From Acidobacteriota bacterium (GTDB lineage: Bacteria; Acidobacteriota; Vicinamibacteria; Fen-336): a stretch of 33,989 bases of DNA. Position 1 is the stretch's first letter; each line of letters starts with the position of its first letter. Where the stretch lies: positions 1 to 33,989 of the forward strand of contig JACQGI010000032.1 in NCBI GenBank assembly GCA_016199625.1. The letters run 5' to 3'. This document shows positions 25,071 to 32,696 of the stretch, one piece after another. Below the pieces are notes generated by a model. That model had not been told where the DNA came from and did no database searches. It saw only the letters and a program-made list of their open reading frames with translations. The translations under genes and the position numbers were made by a program.

Positions 25071-27629
25071 CTAGCCCGCCCGGAACGTCTGCTTGAACGT
25101 GATGCGGACCTTGACCTTCACGCCCTTCTTCACCGCCGGCGAGTACTTCCAGGCGCGGATGGCCGCCATCACGGCCTCGTCCACGATCCTGCCGCCGGAC
25201 TCCACGATCTTCAGCTCGGTCACCTCGCCGGCCTCGGTGACCACGAAGGACACCGACGACGAGACGGCCTCCCCCGAGCGCAGCTTCGGGGCGTTGTCGG
25301 GGTACGACGCCGACGAGCCCGAGGCCTTCTTCGCCGGCGTGTCCACGTCGGCCGGCGTGTTGAGGTAGACCTTCGTCGTGTCCACGGTGTCTGCCGGTGG
25401 CGTGGGGGTCGCCTTCACGATCGCCCGGAGCTGCGCGTCGACCCTGGCGCGCTTGCCCGTCTCCACTCGCACGCTCCCCGCCTGGGGCTCGTAGCCGTCC
25501 TTGGCGATCACGTACTGGTGGCTGCCCACGCGGAGCCTGAAGTCCGTGAGGGGCGTCTGCCCCACCTTCGCGCCGTCCAGGGTCACGGTAGCGCCGAAGG
25601 GCGTCGAGAGGATGTCGGCGACTCCCATGGCCGGCGCGGTCCGTGAGAGCGACAGGCTCACCTGACCTCGCGGGCTCTCGGCGGAGATCTGAACGGTCTC
25701 AGACTGCGTCTGATAGCCCTTGAGCTCGGCCTTCACGTCGTAGCTGCCGGCCGGAAGGTCCGTGAGATCGAGGGGCGTCACGCCGCGGAATTCGCCGTTG
25801 ATCGTAACGGTGGCCCCGGCCGGTTGTGACTCGACGCGGAGCGTCCCGAGCACCGGCTCCGGCGTCGCGATCGGGCTGGCGGCGACGGGCTGCGTCACGA
25901 CGGGTTGCGTCGGCGGCGGGGTCTCGCGGGCGGTCTGCGCCCGCTGGCGCAAGTACAGGACCAGCACCACGGCCAGCGCGAGGACGAAGAGGAACGCCGC
26001 CCCACCGAGGATGAGGCCGGCCGGCACGCCGGGGCGCGGCGCCAGGGTCGTGGGCGGCGTCGGGGCCGGCGTGGCCGCGGGCGGAAGCGTCGCCACGGGC
26101 GGGGCAGCGGCCGGCTTCGCGGGCGGCGCCGCCTTGGGCACCGGCGTCTTGGCGGCGGGCGCGCCGGGCCGCGGAGCCTGCACGGTCTCGTCCAGGACGG
26201 GCGCCTTCACGGTCGGCGGCGGGATCTCGGCCTTGACCGTGAGCGCCGCGGGCGCCCGGAGGGTCGCGTCGGCCGCGGGCGGGGGCGTCGCGGCGGCCGC
26301 CGGAGCGGGCGCAGGCGGCGCCGTCATCACGACGGTGGCGCCCGCGGGGGCCTCCGCCTCGCCCTTCTTCTTCGACCGCGCGGCGGGCGGCGGCGGCGCG
26401 GTCGCAGCCTTGGCCGGGGGTGCCGGCTGGGCGCCCGCTTTCATGACGACGGTCGCTCCGACCTCGGCGGCCGGCTCGGCGGAAGCCGGCCGCGCCTTCA
26501 TCTGGAGCGTGGGCGGCAGCTCATCCTCTTCCTCGGCCGGAGCGGAAGCCGTTCGCGCCGCCGGGGCTGCTGCGGCGGCGGGCGGCGCCGTGGCCGCCCC
26601 CACGGCCGGCAGGAGGGTGGTCGCCTCGACCGGGGGCGCGGCCGTCGCTGCAGGCGTCGTGGCTTCGAGGCGCGGCAGCGAGCGCGTGGTGTCGGCGTCC
26701 GCACCGGGGCCCGAGGCCGGGTTCACCGGCCCGGCGTCCAACACGGTTTCGTCGGCCATGGCGGCGCCGAACCAGGAGCCCATGCAGTACTCGAGGTCCT
26801 GCACGAACTCGGTGGCGGTCTGGTACCGGTCGTCGGGCCTCTTGGCCAGGACCTTGCTGAACACCTCGTGCCACTTCTGGGGGACGAGGCCGTTCATCTC
26901 GAGGTTGGCCGGCTCGATTGGGTCCACATGGACGAGCTTGTAGAGGATCGACGTGACGTTGTTGCCCGGGAAGGGCTGTTCGCCCGAGAGCATCTCGAAG
27001 GCGCAGACGCCCAACGAGAAGATGTCGCTGCGCCCGTCGAGCTTGTCGCCCATGGCCTGCTCGGGGGACATGTACGACGGCGTCCCGAGCAGCGTCCCGG
27101 ACGCGGTCATCTCCGCATCGGCGAGCTTCGCGATGCCGAAGTCGGTGACCTTGACGCGCTCGCCTTCGAAGAGGATCAGGTTCGAGGGCTTGATGTCCCG
27201 GTGAATGACGCCCTTGCTGTGGGCGTAGTCCACGGCCGAGGCGACCTGGCTGACCAGGTTGATGACCTTCTCCGGCGGGAAGCGCATCCCCTTCTCGACG
27301 ATCGAGGCGATCGTCTCGCCCTCCACGTACTCCATGGCGAGGTACGGGATCCCGGTCTCCTCGCCGATGTCGAAGAGCGTGACGATGTTGGGGTGCGACA
27401 ACGTCCCCGAGATCCGCGCCTCGTGGTAGAAGCGCTCGATGAAAGACTTGTACTGCGGGCTCTGCCGGGGGATGTCGAGGCGGATCGTCTTGATCGCGAG
27501 CGTCCGCTTGATCAGAGGGTCGAAGGCCTTGTAGACGGCCCCCATCGCCCCGTAGCCGATGGCCCCCTGGACCTGATAGCGGCCGATCGTCTGGGGCATT
27601 TGCTCGGTCACGTGGCTCTTCTCGTCCAT
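25071..27629 (-). CDS. Ser/Thr protein kinase with PEGA and TonB-C-like domains
   Basis: This is an 852-residue transmembrane kinase. The Hanks-type domain (18-280) is complete: glycine loop GYGAMG at 25-30, Lys47, HRDIKPSN at 143-150, DFG at 163-165 and SPEQ at 188-191. A Pro/Ala linker (~300-535) contains repeated Thr-hydrophobic motifs: ETVLD 294, PTLQM 373, ATVVM 392 and 431, ATLRA 455, ETVQA 481. One membrane helix spans 537-560. Outside are two PEGA repeats (~594-663, ~668-735) and a domain like the TonB C-terminus (~775-848, VVTEAGEVTELKIVESGG). The ATG at 27629 follows GGGGG. It is first in the run kinase, FHA, lepB, ktrB, ktrA and carA. Autophosphorylated linker threonines may recruit the FHA protein (inference). 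Confidence 0.92.
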   Translation of the reverse strand: MDEKSHVTEQMPQTIGRYQVQGAIGYGAMGAVYKAFDPLIKRTLAIKTIRLDIPRQSPQYKSFIERFYHEARISGTLSHPNIVTLFDIGEETGIPYLAMEYVEGETIASIVEKGMRFPPEKVINLVSQVASAVDYAHSKGVIHRDIKPSNLILFEGERVKVTDFGIAKLADAEMTASGTLLGTPSYMSPEQAMGDKLDGRSDIFSLGVCAFEMLSGEQPFPGNNVTSILYKLVHVDPIEPANLEMNGLVPQKWHEVFSKVLAKRPDDRYQTATEFVQDLEYCMGSWFGAAMADETVLDAGPVNPASGPGADADTTRSLPRLEATTPAATAAPPVEATTLLPAVGAATAPPAAAAAPAARTASAPAEEEDELPPTLQMKARPASAEPAAEVGATVVMKAGAQPAPPAKAATAPPPPAARSKKKGEAEAPAGATVVMTAPPAPAPAAAATPPPAADATLRAPAALTVKAEIPPPTVKAPVLDETVQAPRPGAPAAKTPVPKAAPPAKPAAAPPVATLPPAATPAPTPPTTLAPRPGVPAGLILGGAAFLFVLALAVVLVLYLRQRAQTARETPPPTQPVVTQPVAASPIATPEPVLGTLRVESQPAGATVTINGEFRGVTPLDLTDLPAGSYDVKAELKGYQTQSETVQISAESPRGQVSLSLSRTAPAMGVADILSTPFGATVTLDGAKVGQTPLTDFRLRVGSHQYVIAKDGYEPQAGSVRVETGKRARVDAQLRAIVKATPTPPADTVDTTKVYLNTPADVDTPAKKASGSSASYPDNAPKLRSGEAVSSSVSFVVTEAGEVTELKIVESGGRIVDEAVMAAIRAWKYSPAVKKGVKVKVRITFKQTFRAG

Positions 27630-27697
27630 GTCCCCCGCGAGGCCTGTCCCGACCTGGGCGAGGCGCACAACGCCTCACAGACCGAGTCTTGTCCCGG

Positions 27698-27726
27698 ACT
27701 CTAACATCAAGGTGAAAAGGTGTCAA
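27698..27726 (-). promoter_or_regulatory. Sigma-70-type promoter for the kinase run
   Basis: On the minus strand a perfect TTGACA (27726-27721) is followed after exactly 17 bases by TAGAGT (27703-27698). The start codon is 68 bases further, giving a leader of about 60 bases. It is the best-formed -35/-10 pair in the window and would drive the kinase, FHA, lepB, ktrB, ktrA and carA run. Confidence 0.65.
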
Positions 27727-27818
27727 CGACAGCGCGCTTCAAGTGATGGAGCTAGAAGGGGTTGCGGTCGTTTCCTCGGAACAACCGCGGCGCAGCGAGC
27801 GTATCTGAGGCGATGTCC

Positions 27819-27824
27819 TATAAT
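27819..27824 (+). promoter_or_regulatory. Consensus -10 box for bshC-bshA
   Basis: TATAAT lies nine bases before the ATG at 27834. The intervening CCGAAAACG has no Shine-Dalgarno sequence, so the mRNA is probably leaderless or nearly so. No -35 match is found at 16-18 bases. Confidence 0.5.
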
Positions 27825-27833
27825 CCGAAAACG

Positions 27834-29465
27834 ATGGCGGAAGGCCCCGCGCACGCGCTGGACTACGAGGCGTTCCAGGACCCCCCGAGCCCCCTCTTTC
27901 GCGACTACCTGACCGGCCAGCCGCGCGTGGCCCCTTTCTACGACGGCGGACGGTGGGACGCCGATGCACTCGTGTCGGCCGCGGAGCGCGCCCTGGCACG
28001 GGCGCGTCCCCGCGAGGCACTCGCGGCGGCCCTCGTCCGGCAGCAGGAAGCTCGCGGGGCTGCGAAAGCGGCGACGCGCGCCGCGCTCCTCGCACAGGAC
28101 GGGACGGCGGCGGTGGTCACCGGACAGCAGGCCGTGCTGTTCGGGGGACCGCTGTTCGTCCTGTACAAGGCCCTGGCGGTGGTCGAGCTGGCCGAGACGC
28201 TCGAGAAGCGGCGCGGCCGCCCCGTCGTCCCGGTCTTCTGGGTCGCCTCCGACGACCACGACTTCGCCGAGGTCCGGTCCGTGGCCGTGCTCGACGAAGC
28301 CGGACAGATCCGCACGCTGCGGTACAGCCCGGTGCGCGAGCCCTTCGGCCAGCCGGCGTCACGTATCGTCCTCGACGACTCCGTCGCCCGTCTCGTCGAG
28401 GAGCTGTCCCGAAGTCTGCCCGGCGGGCTCCACCGCGACGAGCTGATGGCCCGGCTGGCCCAGTGTTACCGGCCGGGAGCGACTCTCGCCGGCGCATTCG
28501 CCGCTTTCCTGTCCTCGGTCCTGCCCGACCTCGTCGTCCTCGACCCCTCCGATCCCGCCCTGAAGGCCCTCATGGCGCCGGTCCTCGTGCGGGAGATCCG
28601 CGAGGGCTCACCGACCTCGCGCCTGGCGAACGAGGCGGGGGAGCGCCTGCTGGCCCAGGGCTACCATCAGCAGGTGCCCGTGCGCTCCGGGTTCTTCAAC
28701 CTCTTCGTCCTGATGGAGGGCGAGCGCCGGGCGCTGGCCACCCAGGACGGCCAAGTGGAGGTCCGCGGCGTCGGAAAGCGCATGAGCATCGAGGAGGCGG
28801 CGCGGCTGGCCGAGACCGAACCCGCGCTCTTCAGCCCCGGCGTCCTCCTCCGCCCCCTGGCGCAGGACCACATCCTGCCGACGGTGGCGTACGTCGGCGG
28901 GCCCGCCGAGGTCGCGTACCACGCACAGATCGGCCCGTCGTACGCCCACTTCGGCATCCCCCGCCCCGCCCTCGTGCCCCGGCCCAGCGCCACCATCGTC
29001 GAGCCCGCCCAGGCTCGCGCCCTCGAAGCCGAGGGGCTGAAGCTCGTGGACCTCCAGGTGGACCCGGAGGGGATCGTGGGGCGCTGGGCGCGCGAGGCGT
29101 TCCCCGAGGTGGAGAGCGCGTTCGCCCGGGCTCGCGAGGCCGTCGATCGCGAGATGGCCGCCGTCGAGGAGTCCCTGGGAGCTCTCGACCCGACGCTGCG
29201 CGGCGCGGCCGACGCCGCCCGTGGGCGCGCACTCCACCAGATCGAGACGCTCCACGAGAAGTCGCTCCGCGCGCTCAAGAAGCGCGAGCAGGCGCGGGCC
29301 GACCGCCTGCGACGCACCCGGGACGCCCTCTTCCCCGGCGGGTCGTTCCAGGAGCGCGGGATCGGGTTCGTCAGCTATCTGGCCCGCCACGGCGACGCCC
29401 TTGTCGGCCTGGTCCGCGAGAGGCTGGACCCCTGGGCGAGAGGGCATCAGGTGATCGCGCTGTGA
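27834..29465 (+). CDS. bshC: Bacillithiol biosynthesis cysteine-adding enzyme
   Basis: BshC (543 residues) is the putative cysteine ligase of the last step of bacillithiol synthesis, joining Cys to GlcN-malate. Family blocks visible are TGQQAVLFGGPLFVLYKALA, then VVPVFWVASDDHDFAEV, and later LPTVAYVGGPAEVAYHAQ. The C-terminal coiled coil (~430-510) is rich in Ala, Glu and Arg. The ATG at 27834 lies just after the TATAAT; an in-frame ATG at 27813 lies before that box. The stop overlaps the bshA GTG as GTGA. Bacillithiol is known in Firmicutes, Deinococcus, Bacteroidetes and Acidobacteria; the composition here points to the last. Confidence 0.95.
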   Translation: MAEGPAHALDYEAFQDPPSPLFRDYLTGQPRVAPFYDGGRWDADALVSAAERALARARPREALAAALVRQQEARGAAKAATRAALLAQDGTAAVVTGQQAVLFGGPLFVLYKALAVVELAETLEKRRGRPVVPVFWVASDDHDFAEVRSVAVLDEAGQIRTLRYSPVREPFGQPASRIVLDDSVARLVEELSRSLPGGLHRDELMARLAQCYRPGATLAGAFAAFLSSVLPDLVVLDPSDPALKALMAPVLVREIREGSPTSRLANEAGERLLAQGYHQQVPVRSGFFNLFVLMEGERRALATQDGQVEVRGVGKRMSIEEAARLAETEPALFSPGVLLRPLAQDHILPTVAYVGGPAEVAYHAQIGPSYAHFGIPRPALVPRPSATIVEPAQARALEAEGLKLVDLQVDPEGIVGRWAREAFPEVESAFARAREAVDREMAAVEESLGALDPTLRGAADAARGRALHQIETLHEKSLRALKKREQARADRLRRTRDALFPGGSFQERGIGFVSYLARHGDALVGLVRERLDPWARGHQVIAL

Positions 29466-30580
29466 ACATCGGTGTGACGTGCTACCCCACCGTGGGCGGC
29501 TCCGGCGCGGTGGCTGCGGAGCTGGGCAAGCAGCTCGCCCGCCGCGGCCACACCGTCCACTTCATCTCCTACCGGCTCCCGTTCCGCCTGGGAGACTTCC
29601 ACGAGAACATCTTCTTCCACGCGGTGGACGTCTCCTCGTACCCGCTCTTCGAGTATCCGCCCCACGACCTCACCCTCGCCGCGAAGATGGCCGAGGTCGC
29701 CCGCGAGCACCGCCTCGACGTCTTCCACGTCCACTACGCGATCCCCCACGCCATCGCGGGGCACCTGGCCAAGCAGATGCTGGGATCGGCGGCGCCGAAG
29801 CTCATCACGACCCTCCACGGCACCGACATCACCCTCGTGGGACAGGACCGGTCGTTCTTCGAGATCACGCGCTTCGGGATCGCCCAGTCCGACGGCGTGA
29901 CGGCGGTCTCGGAGTTCCTCCGGAGGATGACCCTCGAGGAGTTCCAGATCAAGAACGGCATCGAGACCATCCACAACTTCGTGGACGTCTCGGAGTACTG
30001 CCCCACCCGGGCGTACAAGGACTCCTCGTCCTTCGCGAAGCCCGGAGAGAAGATCCTGCTCCACGTCTCGAACTTCCGCCCCGTCAAGCGCGTCCTCGAC
30101 ACGATCCGCATCCTCGACCGGGTGAACCGCGAAGCGCCGGCGGTGCTGCTGATGGTCGGCGAGGGGCCGGAGCGTGCGTCGGCCCAGGCCCTGGCCCGAC
30201 GTCTCGGCCTCCAGGACCGCGTGCGCTTCCTCGGCACCCAGGAGGGCATCGAGGAGATCGCCGGGATGGCCCACGTCTTCCTGCTCCCGTCGGAGCTGGA
30301 GTCCTTCGGCCTCTCGGCCCTCGAGGCCATGGCGTGCGGTGTGCCCGTCGTCGGCTCCGATGCGGGCGGGCTGCCCGAGGTCGTCAAGCACACGGAGACC
30401 GGCTACCTGCTTCCGGTGGGCGACGTCGAGGGCATGGCGGCGCGCACCGTCGAGCTGCTCAAGGACGAGGAGCTGCGCCGCGAGATGGGCCACGCGGGCC
30501 GGCGGCGGGCGGCGGCTCTGTTCAGCGCCGACCGGGTCGTCAGCCAGTACGAGCGGTTCTACGAGAAGGTGCTAGGGTAG
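29462..30580 (+). CDS. bshA: N-acetyl-alpha-D-glucosaminyl L-malate synthase
   Basis: BshA (372 residues) is a GT4 glycosyltransferase that joins GlcNAc from UDP-GlcNAc to L-malate, the first step of bacillithiol synthesis. The N-terminus NIGVTCYPTVGGSGAVAAEL has the family glycine loop. FHVHYAIPHA and TLHGTDITLVG are characteristic of BshA rather than general GT4 enzymes. The donor-site block is ESFGLSALEAMACGVPVVGS. The start is GTG at 29462, overlapping bshC. The deacetylase gene bshB is not in the window, so the pathway is completed elsewhere. Confidence 0.95.
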   Translation: MNIGVTCYPTVGGSGAVAAELGKQLARRGHTVHFISYRLPFRLGDFHENIFFHAVDVSSYPLFEYPPHDLTLAAKMAEVAREHRLDVFHVHYAIPHAIAGHLAKQMLGSAAPKLITTLHGTDITLVGQDRSFFEITRFGIAQSDGVTAVSEFLRRMTLEEFQIKNGIETIHNFVDVSEYCPTRAYKDSSSFAKPGEKILLHVSNFRPVKRVLDTIRILDRVNREAPAVLLMVGEGPERASAQALARRLGLQDRVRFLGTQEGIEEIAGMAHVFLLPSELESFGLSALEAMACGVPVVGSDAGGLPEVVKHTETGYLLPVGDVEGMAARTVELLKDEELRREMGHAGRRRAAALFSADRVVSQYERFYEKVLG

Positions 30581-30699
30581 CCCTCGCTGCCCGCCCGGTC
30601 GCCCGGCTCCTGACTCCACCTTCGCTCGGGCCTCACTGCATCCCCGAGCTCTTCGTCGTCGTTCTCCTGCCCGAGCACATCCGCCGCTCGGACGACATC

Positions 30700-30924
30700 C
30701 TAGCCTGCCTTCCTGAGCGCGTCGACGACGACATGAGCGAGGGTCAACGGCACGGCGAGGATCGTCCTCATCTCCTCGGGCTTCTTGCCTTCCCGCTGGA
30801 GTTCGGCGATATCGATCACCCGGATCCGGGAAGCGATGAGCGTGGCTCGAAGGGCCAGGCGCTCAGTGGCCTGGTCGATCTTTCCGCGCATGCGCAGGTA
30901 CACGGGTGGGGTCGGCTCTGTCAC
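30700..30924 (-). CDS. Small protein of unknown function
   Basis: This 74-residue protein is not recognised. The GTG at 30924 is strongly supported by AAAGGAGAT about five bases upstream; an alternative GTG at 30969 has no such signal. Residues ~15-45 (GKIDQATERLALRATLIASR) look helical and amphipathic, and the C-terminus (~55-72) is moderately hydrophobic but too short to be confident of a membrane helix. No signal peptide or cysteine is present. It is convergent with bshA across a 119-base gap that shows no clear terminator. It may be a small regulatory or toxin-antitoxin-like protein, but nothing proves this. Confidence 0.55.
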   Translation of the reverse strand: MTEPTPPVYLRMRGKIDQATERLALRATLIASRIRVIDIAELQREGKKPEEMRTILAVPLTLAHVVVDALRKAG

Positions 30925-31466
30925 GTCGATCTCCTTTCGGGTCCACCTCCTCGGACTCGCCACGGGCACTCACCTCAGGATTCTCCGGGGCTCGAAGGCA
31001 GAGCTGCGGGGCCAGCTTGACCGACACCGCCGTGTCCTGCGCCAGCGCGTTCGCCGGAACCGCTAGGCGCCGCGGCGTCCTCGACCATCACGGGCTCGCT
31101 GCCCCCCGTCTTCCCACGGATCGCCTCCCGGCCCGCCAGGATATCCCGCCCGCGGCCCGGCTGCTCTACGCTTCGGGCCGCGGGCGCCGTGCACGTGACC
31201 CGGGAAACAGCCGACGACCGGCCCGTGACCCGATCGACGCCAGAGCCGACTCGGCCGGCGCCGGCGCCACCCCCGTGCCTCGTGACCCGAGCCACAATCC
31301 TCCAGCCACCTTCTTCGCAGCTGCTCTTCGAGGCTGAGCCGGGGCCGATTCCGTCCCTTCCCTCTCTCTCGCGTGCCTCGGGCGCGCCGCCGCCCCGTGC
31401 CCGCGGCGCGCCCGAGGCGTCTTGGGCCATCAGCGGCTGTCTGTGGAGCGAGACCTTCCCCTGAGT
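30925..31466. other. Gap without a supported gene
   Basis: About 540 bases lie between the small gene and the toxin-antitoxin promoter. Open frames exist on both strands because of high GC, but none has a ribosome-binding site, a recognisable domain or consistent codon bias. The block is rich in Pro/Arg/Gly-like triplets in every frame. It may be decayed sequence; a faint resemblance around 31080-31140 to a transposase C-terminus is too weak to call. Confidence 0.5.
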
Positions 31467-31472
31467 TAGAAT
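31467..31472 (+). promoter_or_regulatory. -10-like box for the vapBC pair
   Basis: TAGAAT lies 19 bases before the antitoxin ATG, followed by GGAAGGA as ribosome-binding site. It is the same hexamer as at carB and at the broken gene at 19193. No -35 match is visible. Confidence 0.4.
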
Positions 31473-31491
31473 GGTCGTGGGAAGGAACGGA

Positions 31492-31722
31492 ATGCCGCAA
31501 ACCATTGTGATCCCGGGCCACCTCGTGGATTCCAAGACCGTGGAACTAGACTCGCCGGCGCCTCCGGACGCCACAGAGGCCCAGGTCGTCATCCGGGTCC
31601 AGTCCCCTCCCAAGGCCCCGAGGAGACTCTCCGAGATCCTCAGAGCGGTACCCCCCGGCACTCGCACGAAGGCCGACATCGACCGACAGATCGAGGAAGA
31701 GCGAGAAGCCTGGGACGAGTAG
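31492..31722 (+). CDS. Antitoxin-like partner of a PIN toxin
   Basis: This is a 76-residue protein next to a PIN-domain gene, in the position and size range of a VapB antitoxin. The N-terminal half (MPQTIVIPGHLVDSKTVELD) is short strands, possibly AbrB/MazE-like DNA-binding beta structure. The C-terminal half has a helix rich in charge (TKADIDRQIEEEREAWDE) that could wrap the toxin. The ATG at 31492 has GGAAGGA nearby. The stop overlaps the toxin GTG by one base. The function is inferred from context; it is not a clear match to a named antitoxin family. Confidence 0.75.
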   Translation: MPQTIVIPGHLVDSKTVELDSPAPPDATEAQVVIRVQSPPKAPRRLSEILRAVPPGTRTKADIDRQIEEEREAWDE

Positions 31723-32141
31723 TGCGCGTCTACTTCGACGCCAACGCCCTGATCTACTCTGTCGAAGGCCCTCCCGACCTGAGGAAGCAGGTACTCGAGT
31801 GGGTCGATCGCATCGAAGCGGCGCCCGCAGGAACGGTGGTGACCTCGCCTCTTTCCTTCCTCGAGTGTCGGGTCAAGCCTCTTCGCCTCTCCGACGACGC
31901 CGCCCTCACTCGGCTCGACGCGATCCTCGATGCCAGCAATCTCCTCATCGCGGACGTCACGGCGCATGTCATCGCCGAGGCCACGGAGACCCGTGCCCGG
32001 TACGGCTTCCGGACGCCGGACGCTCTCCACCTCGCGACGGCGGTGCTGCACCAAGCCGAGACCTTCCTCACCGGTGACTCGCGTCTCCGGCGCTTCGACC
32101 GCATCCCCATCGCCTTCCTCGAGAGCGCCGACCGGGGCTGA
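31722..32141 (+). CDS. vapC: PIN-domain ribonuclease toxin, VapC type
   Basis: This 139-residue PIN nuclease carries all four expected acidic residues: D6 in FDANALIY, E48 in FLECR, D100 in RTPDALHLATA and D119 in FLTGDSRL. These coordinate Mg2+ or Mn2+ for RNA cleavage; VapC toxins usually cut tRNA or rRNA loops. The start is GTG at 31722, overlapping the antitoxin stop by one base (TAGTG), typical of coupled toxin-antitoxin operons. The gene looks intact. The specific RNA target cannot be told from sequence. Confidence 0.88.
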   Translation: MRVYFDANALIYSVEGPPDLRKQVLEWVDRIEAAPAGTVVTSPLSFLECRVKPLRLSDDAALTRLDAILDASNLLIADVTAHVIAEATETRARYGFRTPDALHLATAVLHQAETFLTGDSRLRRFDRIPIAFLESADRG

Positions 32142-32397
32142 CCTCTCGACACCTCCTCGCTCCCCTTCCGGAGGTTGCGTCCGGGCGCCCACCATCGGCC
32201 ACGCCAGCGACACCGGGAACAGCACCGCATACGCCTGCATCCAGTCCGGCAGCGGCGTGACCACCATGAGGCGGATGACCACGTGGGCCACGAGCTTGAA
32301 GAGCGGGCTGCGGCTCGGACGACGGAAGGACCAGCCGCCGCGCTGCAGCACGTCGACCGCCTCCGGCCGGAGAGCCTCCCACGAGAAGGCGGGAGCA
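32142..32397. other. Gap between vapC and the four-helix-bundle remnant
   Basis: No gene is supported here. On the minus strand a frame that begins at 32456 encodes a hydrophobic stretch (LFKLVAHVVIRLMVVTPLP, then MQAYAVLFPVSLAWPM around 32200-32290), possibly a remnant of a membrane protein. It has no ribosome-binding site and runs on antisense to vapC without recognisable sequence. Confidence 0.4.
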
Positions 32398-32424
32398 GAG
32401 GCCGGCGCCGAACGCGCCGGCCTC
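32398..32424 (-). terminator. Perfect 11-bp hairpin after the four-helix-bundle remnant
   Basis: GAGGCCGGCGC (32398-32408) pairs perfectly with GCGCCGGCCTC (32414-32424) around a 5-base loop. It lies 15 bases beyond the stop of the minus-strand remnant gene. No T-tract follows on either strand, so it is a strong structure but not a classical intrinsic terminator. Confidence 0.5.
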
Positions 32425-32439
32425 CAAGAAGAAGCGAAG

Positions 32440-32650
32440 CTACGCCAGAGCCGCATCGAGCTTGCTCAGCATCTGGACGACCCTGAGCGCCAGCGACCGC
32501 GCCTGAGCGCAGTGGGCCTCGGGCGCCAAGTGACGCGCCCGCAGCACGTCGATCGCCGCCGCCGTCTCCATGGCGCTTCCCCGAGCGTAAGCGTAGTGCC
32601 GCCGCTTGTCGCGACGCGAGTGACGCCCCGCGCCTTCAGGAAAGATCTGA
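32440..32650 (-). pseudogene. 5'-truncated four-helix-bundle (S23/IVS-type) gene
   Basis: The minus-strand frame ending at 32440 encodes the last ~69 residues of a four-helix-bundle protein of the kind first seen in 23S rRNA intervening sequences. The run IFPEGAGRHSRRDKRRHYAY fits the family block (usually NIAEGAGR...DKxRFY), followed by ARGSAMETAAAIDVLRARHL and ALRVVQMLSKLDAALA. The N-terminal helix expected before it is missing: upstream of about 32650 the sequence changes to a plus-strand recombinase element. No start codon with a ribosome-binding site remains, so the gene is probably dead. The family function is unknown. Confidence 0.65.
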
Positions 32651-32696
32651 CACTGCGCAGACTCAGGATGTAGAGCAACGCCGCTCTGTTCGCATC

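Noticed and set aside
30581-30699. tRNA or small RNA gene between bshA and the small minus-strand gene
   Set aside because: No cloverleaf, TTCGA-type T-loop or strong hairpin with T-tract was found by eye.
31080-31180. Transposase C-terminal remnant (IS91-like phrase DHHGLAAPRLPTDRLPAR)
   Set aside because: The likeness is limited to a few residues in one frame, with no upstream catalytic region.
32142-32456. Membrane protein gene on the minus strand
   Set aside because: A hydrophobic stretch is visible, but there is no ribosome-binding site, no recognised family, and the frame runs through vapC in antisense. It is recorded only as a possible remnant.
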